Part shown: positions 21,418 through 32,100 of the stretch, in pieces
How the letters are laid out: each line of letters starts with the position of its first letter
Position numbering within the stretch: the stretch's first letter is position 1
NCBI GenBank assembly: GCA_025201365.1
Contig: JAIXMF010000128.1
Location: 1 to 34,308, forward strand
Reading direction: 5' to 3'
Length of the DNA: 34,308 bases
Source: Syncephalis plumigaleata
Taxonomy: Eukaryota > Zoopagomycota > Zoopagomycetes > Zoopagales > Piptocephalidaceae
Notes under the pieces: generated by a model
Told to the model about the DNA's origin: nothing
The model's input: only the letters and a program-made list of their open reading frames with translations
The model's database searches: none
Position numbers and translations under genes: made by a program

Positions 21418-22140
21418 TTGACTACTCTCTTACCTGTTTTAGTTATATCAAAAAATACTATTAAAGTTAAGTTCAAAGAAAGCGATAAACGCGTTTGTAA
21501 TACTATGATGGAGTGCACTTTTGCGTCAGTTACTGGCGTTACTTTCAAGTATAGTCAGTCGCCCACAGCAGCCTATGCTGATTTTGGGTTCACCGAAAAG
21601 CTCGCGTCACCAGCATCGCTTATTACTAGCGTTGCTGGTAAACTTCCTTACATGGCGCCAGAAGTCATGAGCACTCACCGTGACTGGGAGCGCATCAAGG
21701 AAAGAGTAGAGCGAGTAGATTCTACTATAGCCGAGCGGCTAAACTTGGCACCTTTTATCGGTAGCGGCTACGGTAAAGCTTCCGATATGTGGAGCTTGGG
21801 AATGGTGTTGTTCGAAATGCTGTTCGGTAAGTGACTAAATAATTATAACTTACTTCTACTGATATTGATATTATTATTAGGATACTTGCCATGTGACAAC
21901 TCTGACCCACTTCACTATAAATTATGCTACATTCTATCTATGAATGTTAACAATCCTAACCAACATGGCCAAGTCAGCAATGAGTGTAAGTAGAACAATT
22001 ATTATAAGTTTATTGCTTGCTAACTATTGATTAGGTATGGAGCTCATACACAATCTATTAATAGTAGATACCAATGAGCGATACAAATGGTAAGTAAGCC
22101 TTTATTTCAATACATACATGACTAACATATCTTTAGTTAA
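21418..22140 (+). CDS. Protein kinase C-lobe fragment carried by the large element
   Basis: Four exons (to 21826, 21881-21985, 22035-22089, 22137-22140) join in frame and stop at TAA 22138-22140. The frame shows subdomain VII ADFGF (DFG at 21580-21588), an activation segment ending GKLPYMAPEV, an unusually long insert of about 30 residues, subdomain IX ASDMWSLGMVLFEMLFG and a subdomain XI-like LLIVDTNERYK, after which it stops. The glycine loop, beta-3 lysine and HRD catalytic loop are missing, so it cannot be an active kinase as it stands. The frame has no ATG before 21506; it is open from 21382, and 21418 is an arbitrary open-frame boundary. The introns are intact GT-AG, so the gene was acquired as genomic DNA rather than via mRNA. 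It does not resemble the neighbouring GCN2 closely enough to be a copy of it. It may be a captured fragment or the 3' end of a gene truncated by element rearrangement. Confidence 0.6.
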
Positions 22141-22594
22141 ATATATGGCGCTACATTCTTCTTTTCTTCTTCTTGGATCATCTTTTGCTTAACATGTATT
22201 CTATACTAAATAAATTCTGTATTTTATTCTAATTCTCGATCACTTTTACAATCAAATGATGCTAACAGCACATACACAAATCATTAATAAATGCTTATAC
22301 TATTCCTTTATCACACATGTAGTTGAATGCTTAGCATACTGAATCTATTTATTCAAGTGTTCGACAATATCAGCATACATATTTTATTTTAATCATTACT
22401 CTAAGCAGGCACAACTAATATCATCTTGCTACTCATCTCACTCCACTATTACTTCCATACACTCCCTTTCGCTCTCTTTATTCATTATGACTATTTATTT
22501 CCATCCTTCTACCTTTCCACTACATACACATGCTTGTCACTACTGCCATTTCACACTGCATGTATTCACTATTCCACCTATTGCTCATTTCCCT
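22141..22594. other. Unique right interior of the large element
   Basis: These A/T-rich, C/T-skewed 450 bp follow the kinase stop. No conserved coding signal is visible; small frames toward the right arm (22426, 22487) have Leu/Phe/His-rich, non-protein-like composition. Confidence 0.4.
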
Positions 22595-23590
22595 TGTCAT
22601 TTACTTCTTTACACAGCACGCGTCTTCTTTGTGTCAACTACATTCCACTTGTCAGTAAACAACACACGTCCACTTCCTCTTCATTATATGCTAGTTATTC
22701 CTTTCCTTTTATTTACCTATTTACTTTCTCAGTAATACGCGTCTTCTTCGTGTCATTCGCATTCCACTTACTTCCTCTTTCACTTTAGCATACACACTCC
22801 CAATAACAGCTATTCTGCCATACTATCTTTATGACTTTTATTTATCTCTTTGCTTTCCTCTTGCTCTAACACCTATCTACATGCTCACTTGTCGTTATTA
22901 TTATTATACCAATAAGTGTTGTTTATTGTTCGTTCTAGTCTTTTGTTTTCTATCACTGTCCTGCTTATTTATCATGTTTAAGCGTTCACTGTTCTCGTTG
23001 TAATATGCACAGTTTACTTTACCACTCTTTTCCGTCATCTGTTTGTATGCCACTATTACGTCATACTTTTATTTGTAATTTCATTTGTTTACTACCATCT
23101 ACATACTCTATTCACCACCTACAAGCATATACTGCTTCTTCAAATAAACTGGCATACGTGTTCATGCGCCCTTCCTTGCTCATTCCTTGCTCATTCCTTG
23201 CTCGTTCGTGACAAGTCAGTCATTCTACTTGTTACTGCTTGTTTATTACATTGTTTATCGTGTATTCACTTTGTTCACTCGTTGCTACCTCTATGCAATT
23301 AACCGTAAGTACTATCATCATAACTTATCTACCATACTAGTTTATTACTACTTGTAAGCACATGACATGGCAATATCCAACTATACTAGTACACTTGTAT
23401 CATCTATCTTGTAGAATTGATGATGATAGTTATCGCTATCAATAAAGGATCCATTACTAAACATGGATTGTTATTATTATTACGCTATATCAATTGGCAT
23501 TTCTGTGGTGATAATGGTGATAACAATTGTGCAAATCTATTTATTAGTAAAGAGCAAAAGTTAAAGGCGAACTGCGTTAACTGGTTGGAA
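22595..23590 (-). repeat. Right terminal inverted repeat of the large element
   Basis: This is the reverse complement of the left arm with scattered substitutions and a few small indels, for example a triplicated CATTCCTTGCT motif near 23172-23200. It ends GCGTTAACTGGTTGGAA. Confidence 0.85.
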
Positions 23591-23640
23591 GACTCTTAGT
23601 ACGGGTGTATTATAAGAGGATGTGATCAATGATAATGATA

Positions 23641-23689
23641 TCCATTTCTTTACCTTTGTCAACCTCCCAACCTCCTCTCCCATTCTAGT
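23641..23689 (+). promoter_or_regulatory. CT-rich tract upstream of MED16
   Basis: TTTCTTTACCTTTGTCAACC, then a CTCCCAACCTCCTCTCCC stretch, ends a few bases before the MED16 ATG and resembles the COG1 tract. It could mark the core promoter, or the 3' end of a 5'-UTR intron since it finishes in CTAG. Confidence 0.4.
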
Positions 23690-26600
23690 ATGATTACCAT
23701 GGAGCAACAAGCCTGGCCATTATCGGCACGACGTCAATTGGCGTGGTCGAATATGGACACGCTAGTTCATCTGCCTAGTGAGGTATCGCAGCTTGGTCGC
23801 GTTTATCGTAAAGAACTGGCACGAGCTGACGTGTAAGTAGCATATACGCGACATTAGATCACTACATAGTATTCCTAATGTGTATATATTTATACTTATA
23901 TATGAATCACCCTTAGAGATCGTCCAATTACTACTGATACACTTCAGCTACGTGTCGTAGATCAGTATGCTTGGTCGTCGACACCGCCTAAACGTCAGCT
24001 TGCTTGTATGATACACGAGGCACGTCAAGTGCATAAACAACACGACGTGGTATTTGCACGATGGGCAGACCATGGTCGAGCACTTTTCACCGTTGATAAC
24101 ACGCAACAAGGTGTACTATGGCAATGCACGGTATGTATATATATATTATTTCTACTACTATTATAATGATTGCTAATGAATAGATATGTTATATCTTGTT
24201 AGCATTATCTTAATTGTTGGAAACCCGTTTACAAAATGCGTTTCTCATCGCCTTTATTGGCACATGCTTGGTTGTCGACGGAACGACAGGTAAATGCCTA
24301 TTCAGACGATTGTAGCAATAATGAATGAACAAAGGGTTGACATGTTATTACTTATTAGTATGCAGGCAACGTTAAAGATGGAGTACTTGAACGACTATAC
24401 CGATTACCATGGATGGGTCCACGTAATCCATGGGGCGGTCATGCATTTATTACACTTTCCACTACAGGACAGGTGATTAATCTATTGTGAATACATTGTA
24501 TAATAGGTAAATAACTTATAAATGTATGCATATGTGTATGTATGTAGATTGCAGTATACTATCAAGAAACACGCGACAAGTATCAAACATTCTACAGTCA
24601 TTTGATAGATCCTACAGATGAAGCATTGTCAACTTGTGAATTCCTAGCTGGTGATATTTGTCTATGGTCAGGTACATTATAGAATAGAATGATTAGCATC
24701 ATCATAGCAGCAGCAGCAATATCTAATATTGATTACTTGATAGATGGTCAAGTATTAGTATCAGTGATATATCGTAATGATCAACAATGGCATCAAAGTC
24801 TATATCAAATTACTATTGAATTTGATAATACACCAGGTAATTGACACTACTCATTATTACTGTTATCATTCTCTAATCTAATACTACTACTACTACTGAA
24901 TAACATAGCAATTACTTCGAATCTATTATGGACTACGGCAATACAGCAACACTTATCTGACATGATGCTCTCCGATACTACAATTCCTCTTACTTATTGG
25001 ACACGTCTCTCGACTACACCCTCGTTATCCAATTCTATTACACTATTGACACTGATTAGTCCTATTGGTAGGTTTGCACGTAACATTGTTAACATTAGTA
25101 TTAACTAGTAAGTATGTAGTAGTAGAACACGCGATAGATACGAGTAAAGTAATGATATGGCAATTGGAAAACATGCAGTTAAATAAGGTGACATTTATAC
25201 GAGTTCATTAACTCGATTGTATAATAAGACTAATTTACATCGAGTAGGAAACTGCATTTTCTCTTCCAAATACTCTAATTACCAGTTGCGATGTGGATCA
25301 ACAGGGTGCATACTGGTGTATCGGTACCATGGATGGACGACTGGAACTACGCTCGCTGTAGGTGATCCCTCTTATTATTAGTAGTAGTAGTAGTATAGCT
25401 ATGCCATGAATGACATTGATACACTAATATCTACTGATAATTATATAGCGATACTACAGCCAATACTACACCGACATTAACAATTCCTACAGAACAAATG
25501 AATACACCGATTACAGGTAGTTAATAGTCAAGTTACGGGTAAATATGATGATGACTAGCTCACAATGATTAGGTACTATTCTAGATTTATGCTTTTCACC
25601 TAATGGATGTGCTATTGCATTTACACGAGATATCAATTCACATGAACCATCATCGAATGGTGGCGATATTGAACTAGCCAGTTTTCATCTACCGTAATTA
25701 TACTGAAATACTACTTGCTATAAATCATAATAGACTAACACGTTATCATATCATACTTTCTTATTAGTTCTACTCAAGAATCAACTGAAAACTTGGTTCA
25801 ATCCATTGCAAATAGATTGTGTCTAGCCATGGTGAATGGTGTCATGACAAGTGATCTAGTGCATCAATTTGAAAAGTATACACCGGTGGAACAATTAGCA
25901 GGTAATACACTAGCATATATGTATAAATAGATAGATAGATAGACAAATATATCAGCATCTAACTATGATACAATTAATAGATGATTTACAGAAACTATTT
26001 ATACAAACACAAACGATACTTGCTAATAGTTTCCCGTCAAATGTGAAATGGCAACATCAATTATTTCTAACTATTCAACAAAGTCTACTAGGGTAAGTGT
26101 ATGACTTGTTGTCATCATCATCATTGATGATATCCTATAGTAATACACACGCTTATTAAATGGTACGAGTAGTGTATGTGCTTTAGACAAGGTTAAACGA
26201 ATGAATATTCAGTTTATTAGTCAATATCGAGCAGTACTCGCGAAATGGGATGCATGCATACTCGATCCATCAAAGGATTTCAGCAATCTATCCACAGGTA
26301 AACTAGTTAATAGTGAATATTACATTGGCACTAATTGTTCATCTAGATATTACTACTGCTTTAACCAGGGAAGCCATATGGATAGTCGAGATAATTGTAT
26401 TCCTATTTAAAGATCTACACACTGCATTATCATCATTGAAATTTGGACAATACAGTAAGTTACTCGTAATTGTATGGAATAGTACATGTTATTTAATTCA
26501 ATAATGTTATTGATATAGAGAGTCTACATCGAGCATATCATTGCTCATTGCTATTTCATCAAATGATCAGAGAGAATCTCGTAAAAATACTCGGCCATAT

Positions 26601-27378
26601 AAAAATATTAATGCAACACAATCGACAGGATACATCGAAATCATCGAATACTACCATCTCATTATGGATGAATCGATTAGACAATGTATTCAGTCATAGT
26701 ACACTAAGTCTAGACAACATGATTAGTTTATTGAGTACCGATCTACCATCTCGAATTGCTTCACTCGATCAAGGTAAATTAACATGATCATTCATTCTAG
26801 TAATGAGATGAGTTATGCAATAGCTATTATATGTATAATAACTGTGGTCATTCTCCATGCAGGTACGACATCTACCTTAAATCAATCGATATTAGCTCGA
26901 TTTACTCTGCCTAGTTCCATTGTCGACTCGGATGAATGGAGGGTATGGGTCAAGCACTGGTTTGATCAACATACTAATGTACTACGTCTTTATCAATATA
27001 CACCAAGTATGGATTCACCATTCTCGCTTAATCATTCCAGTGTACAACCGGTAGGTATATCCGTGTCTCACGATCTACTCGACTGGTCCATGTGGTGGCG
27101 ATACTTTACACAGCAGCAAGATCAACTTACCCACCTGCCATTGAAGATGGCAAAAGAAATACGTTTTTGTATACGGTAAGTGCATGTTAATGTGCGTCTA
27201 CTTACAACGAACTTATATATATATAAATATAATGAATGATGTTTACACTAGATGTGGACAACCAGCAGCCAGTCTTACCGAACAACCGAATGGATGGCCC
27301 ATGTTCAATGATCATTGTCCGTGTGGCGGTGTTTGGTGGTGTGTCGATCAAAGCACGATAGATACACGTACAAGTTGA
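23690..27378 (+). CDS. MED16: Mediator tail subunit 16 (Med16/Sin4)
   Basis: Eighteen exons from 23690 to the TGA at 27376-27378 join in frame to 815 residues. Med16 is part of the Mediator tail, linking activators to RNA polymerase II. The N-terminal half has WD40-like repeats: VDQYAWSSTPPKRQLACMIH, VVFARWADHGRALFTVDNTQ, GHAFITLSTTGQIAVYYQ, GAYWCIGTMDGRLELRSLD and ILDLCFSPNGCAIAFTRD. The C-terminal half is helical and includes LLSIxQ-like segments and WIVEIIVFLFKDL. The protein ends in a Cys-rich motif, CGQ...HCPCGGVWWC (Cys 775, 796, 798), matching the CxCGG-W terminus of Med16 from animals and fungi. MITMEQQAW has a second ATG three codons on (23699), so the exact start is uncertain. The acceptors at 25119/25122 and 26169/26172 are ambiguous by three bases. 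The 5' end lies 100 bp from the large element. Confidence 0.85.
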
Positions 27379-27612
27379 TAGACGGATAGAGGAACACACG
27401 CTTACCTGCTTGTTTGTTTGTTTGTTTGTTTGCTTACTTTATTCAATATCTTTATTGACAATGTTATGTGGAAATAATGACAAATAAAGATAGGAAAAAA
27501 GCTATAATGTTCATGGGAGCAATTTAGCCGGTTAAAACCATATTGATAATATCTCCAAGTAGGAAACATCAATGAAGATGTACGCTTAGAAATCATGCAA
27601 GTAAGTAAACGC
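27379..27612. other. Convergent 3' region with a (TTTG)n microsatellite
   Basis: A run of about six TTTG units at 27410-27433 lies between the MED16 and HMG gene stops. Several AATAAA-like signals on either strand (for example the ACAAATAAAG at 27480) could serve 3' end formation. Confidence 0.45.
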
Positions 27613-28749
27613 TTAACGACGTGTTGTCTTATTGGAGGACTTGGTCGATTTGGCGGTGGTTGCCTTCTTGACTGGTTTCTTCGCCGCCGTCTTCTTCGTA
27701 GTCTTCTTGGCTGGTTTCTTTACCGCCTTCTTGACTGGCTTCTTCTTCTTTACCGCCTTCTTAGCAGCAGGCTTCTTTGGCTTCTTGGCTGGCTTTAACG
27801 CATTGCTCAAATTGATAGGTTTGGGCGCCTCTTCACGATAAGCGTTACTCTTGATGGCGTATTCCTGGTATGCCTTGTTCGCCTCATCGACATATGGTTT
27901 CTTTTCCGCATCAGACATGGCCTTCCATTCTTGCGCCACTCGCTTGGATATCTCAACTGGGATGAGACCTTCATCCTTTAACGCGGCACGACGCTGATTA
28001 AGGAATGAAAAGAACGAGGAGGATGGTCGTTTTGGTTTGGCCGGATCACGAACCATGGCGATTTGTTTGCCCTTCTTACGTTGTAGACTTTGCTGGCAAC
28101 GCAAGAGTACAATCTGTTCCTGAGTAAGCGAGGAAAGCCATTGCGCGTACGCTTCTTGCAATCGTTGCGTCTCAACAGTAGCACGATCAAAGTACACCTA
28201 GTGTGGCCGTTAAATAAAATCCATAATACGCGTATTTACGCGTCAAATTACGTAGATGTCTCGTGGATCTTACCTGCTTTTCAGATTCAGACATTGACTT
28301 CCATTTGACTGAGGCTTCCTTGGTTTTCTCACTCAAATTGATTACGCTTCCATCGGTTTTAGCCTTGACGAATTCATCATTGACGAAGAGCATCCATCCA
28401 TTAGTGCTACGAGTGGGTGGTTTCGGTACATCGCCTATACAATAATAAAGTGTAACAAATATGATTAGATTAATCTATTGCGTATAATTATTGAACACAT
28501 CATGCTTATATTTATATATTGTATGATAGTGGAGTATATTCTATACTCGTAATACTTACCAACTTTATTCAAATAACGAAGCTTCTTATCGATATTCTTC
28601 TTCTCTTCAGGTGTAAGCTCAGCTGGATTGGCAGTCGAAGCGTACAATCTCCTCATTACTTGCTGCCCTAGCATGGGCAACAAGATCTGACGACTTGCCA
28701 GATGCGTTGAGCCATACCCAATACGGGCTAGAGTGAAACGTTGAAGCAT
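27613..28749 (-). CDS. Mitochondrial two-HMG-box DNA-packaging protein (Abf2/TFAM-like) with lysine-rich tail
   Basis: Exons 28749-28560, 28434-28274 and 28197-27613 give 311 residues. The N-terminus (MLQRFTLARIGYGSTHLASR...RRLYAST) is a good mitochondrial presequence with a likely cleavage before YAS. HMG box 1 covers about 66-145 (PKPPTRSTNGWMLFVNDEFV, then KWKSMSESEKQVYFDRA). Box 2 covers about 170-237 (AKPKRPSSSFFSFLNQRRAA, then EWKAMSDAEKKPYVDEA). This is the Abf2/TFAM architecture, which bends and compacts mtDNA. Residues from about 253 to the end form a Lys/Ala/Pro/Thr repeat tail (KKPAKK, KKTTKK) like linker histone H1, which Abf2 lacks. It is probably a nucleoid protein. A nuclear HMG role is possible if the leader is not a targeting signal. 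The gene is divergent from TMEM94. Confidence 0.85.
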
Positions 28750-29147
28750 AATAGCGTGTATGCTAGTTGATCTGGAATAAGTCTGAGGTGTATTTGTGAG
28801 GTTTGTATATGGTCGCTAGTATAGAATCAAATGAAAGTTTGATCTGAAAAACGAAAACGGTAATGGCGTGGTAGTGATATAAGAAGCGATGTAAACGGAA
28901 TGTAAATAAATGATGATGATGATTGATTGTTATTGTTACGTGTATCAAAACAGCAATGCATTACAGTAATGTGCCATCGCATTATTAAGGAGCCTGTAGA
29001 ATTCAGTTTCAGACAAGCAGGATTCAATCGATACCGATGAAAATCAATGATCGTATTTAGCAGCGTGCAAGTATGGATGAAACTAGCCACACACACACAC
29101 AAACGCAAACATTTGCATTTCCTTTCATATTTTTACTTTGTTACATC
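28750..29147. promoter_or_regulatory. Divergent promoter region between the HMG gene and TMEM94
   Basis: These 398 bp separate two divergent starts. They contain a short (GAT)n/(TGA)n stretch at about 28907-28926 and an (AC)n run near 29089-29103. No RNA gene or conserved coding frame is visible. Confidence 0.4.
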
Positions 29148-32100
29148 ATGAAAACTCGGCCAACCGGGTCAGGCGGTCTAACCGATCGTCAAGCAGAGGA
29201 GTAAGACGCGTGTACAAGTAGAAAGACAATAGCAGGACGATAACTTATGACTTTACTATGATAGAATCCTATTTCGTGATTTAGACCATATTATTACAGA
29301 ACGACAAGCTGCTCGTCGTCGTCTTGTCTATTGTAAGTCACAATTTTTATTTTATGCTTCATACTTCACTTACATGTTGTAACGCGTTTGCCATGGTTGA
29401 TAGATCTTAATATAGCATTTGCGCAACCGGAAGCAATCGCTATCCTCTTGTCCGGTCTGTTAATACTTTCATTTTATGGTTATGCGCGTGGACTAGGCCA
29501 TGCTTATGCGCAGGAGGATCTAATAGCAGGCATTGGCTCGATTGTTGTGTTTATACTTAATGGCAATGTAATACAACAGGAGAAACGATTTGCCGATACA
29601 GAGATGCTACGTCGTGCACAATCACTCGTGAACAAGCTGTCAAAGCGACAATTTCAATATAACGAGGTATGAATAGAAATAATAGCTAGATAATAAGTAG
29701 ATAATAATAATGGAAAATAGACGTGTCAAATACCGGATATGCCATCTATTCGTATGGTGCGCGTCATTCGTGATCATCAACCTCGTCGACTATTCACCAA
29801 TCTACTTGCTAAAGGCGATATTATTGAATTGGCTCTAGGCGAGCAGGCACCGGCTGATGCACGCTTAATTGTAGATATTGAAGATACAGCATTGGATAAC
29901 AGCGATGATTGCTCGCTTATTGTTAAGCGACAAACAAAATTCCTACCTACCGATGATATGGTAACTGATCCAACTCGTACGCATTACACATTTGAATTAC
30001 TCGACACGCCATTCGCGCAAACATTACACGATATGCTTGCATCGGAACGACCGAAAAGCTCATTTGAGAATGAACTACGTCGTCTACGTTCGTTATGGCA
30101 GCGTGCCACTTGTATTGTATTTGCCCTGACTGTAGCTGTGGTTACCCTACGATTTATCCTCTTGGATATCGTACAATTGAATCGACATGATCGTGTATTC
30201 GAAGCGTATATTCAAGTGGTCTACGTATTGATGCCAATGTTACCCTCGGGTATTGTTACACTCATTCATGTATGTCGATTATGTGCGACAGCTCGTCTTA
30301 TTACGCTATTCGAGCTATTGCAAGCATCAAAGTCGGCATTCGAAGAGAGTGAAGAAGTGGATGAATTCGATCAGGAAGCACCGCCACCCACGAAGGAAGT
30401 TCATGTTAAATTGGGTAAGAAATGATATTGATTCTACTTGTAATGTCATCTCAACTAATCGATACTTACTACTGAATAGCGGCATTGTGTCTTAAAATGT
30501 TCTCGCTTCTACGTGGCAAGGAACAGCATCATTTGACACGATCTGTCGATATTGTCGCATCACTAGCCGGTATGACAGGCGTGTGTGCCTTGGATAGAGA
30601 GGGTACACTATGTGCGGTAAGACATTTATATATATATATAGTATTGCAATAATGATAATGAATGCTCATCTACTATATTGTATGCATAATAATAATAATG
30701 ATAATAATAGGCGGTACCCACACTCAATCAACTACTCGTTCCTAATGCCGATGATGATATGGTCATGCTAGATGTGGAGGAACAAGAGACGAGTATTCGA
30801 TTTGAAGATGCTGCCTGGCAGGACTACATGCCAACATTGAAACCATTAGGACTGAACTTTATACTAAATGCAAATTGCTGGTCCAATCGTACGGATCCAC
30901 CCATTGGTGCACACTGCCAATTGAAACCCACGAATATGCTACCACCGATGACACGATCCATGGCACGTCAAACTTGCTTGTGTAGAGCGGCTACCCAGAT
31001 TGGATTTACACCAAGTGCTATACAAAAGTTTAAGCGACGCGGTGAATTGTGTGCCGCGTGGCATCAACAAACGAACATTTACCTTAGCACGACCGAACCG
31101 AATAAGCCACAACCATCATTGACTGCATCCATCCATGAAGCACTCGATAGTGGCACGTTTCAATTGTTAAGTGAAGGTGACCCGACCATTATCCTGGCGT
31201 GTTGTGCCGACTACTGGGACGGACAATGTTTAATGCCGATGAACGAGGAGATGTCACGTCGTTTAATGGATTTCCAACAAACGGCCATGATGAATGATCT
31301 GGCGTGTATCGCATTTGCTTATCGTCCCATGACTGCGGCTGAACTAGAAACGAATCATGAGCTGTCATCAAGTAATACAGCAAATACACCGGCACTATGT
31401 ACATTAGGCAGTCCTACCGAGCCATTAACAGCACAATCGACAGATGATCATAAAATGTCTTCCAGTCTTGTTCAACTACTTGACAAACAAATATTCCTAG
31501 GCTATGCTACACTACTATTGCAACCTAAAGCAGTAAGTGGATATTTCTATAATAATAGCAACAACAACAGCAATACTAATTGATAATAGGATGTACGTGA
31601 ATTCATCGAAGATCTAGGCATGTCGGGTATTCGATTTGTTTATTTCTCTCCATTACGCGAGCAACCAAGTAAAGGTAATGTAAACATGAATATACTGTCA
31701 TACTATAGTACTGACATATATATATATATATTGTAGCATTTGGTGATCGTATTGGTCTTGACACTGATTGGAATTCTTGCATCATTCTATCATCCTACGA
31801 GGAGGGCAATGTGGGAAGTCAGGGCTACATCGAGCAGCATGATATCAAGGCACGATTACCGCGTGGTGTAGAACAAGTACGCGAACACTTAAAGAAGGTC
31901 GATGATATTCCGTTACATGTCTCGCTATTCGCCGAATGTTCACCCGAATCAAATATCGGTATGATGGAAACATTCCAAACATATGGTGATAGTATATGTG
32001 CCATAGGCAGTGTACTAGATGATATGAATGCATTACAATTTGTCATGGTAATTATCTATTCCATTACATGTACAACAACAACCCTAACTAATATTCTCAT

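Larger units (their letters stand above)
20001..23590. mobile_element. 3.6-kb DNA element with ~1-kb terminal inverted repeats and a kinase-fragment cargo
   Basis: The left arm (20001-20980) and right arm (22595-23590) are long inverted copies of each other, by eye about nine bases in ten identical over most of their length. Both arms end in TTCCAACCAGTTAAC. The ~1.6 kb between them is single-copy and holds a kinase C-lobe gene. No transposase is encoded, so this would be a non-autonomous foldback or Mutator-like element. Flanking 9-mers (TGATAACTA and GACTCTTAG) do not show a clear target duplication. The element sits in the divergent promoter between GCN2 (start 19888) and MED16 (start 23690), about 100 bp from each. 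Confidence 0.8.

Noticed and set aside
21333-21464. 43-aa frame MKFTYKNEAIQ... as the true N-terminus of the element kinase
   Set aside because: I could not find a GT-AG pair linking it to the kinase frame that adds recognisable catalytic-loop motifs. It remains possible but unsupported.
29388-30425. Treating the TMEM94 exons as separate small membrane proteins
   Set aside because: Splice phases join all 14 exons without a break, and the ordered similarity to TMEM94 spans the whole set.
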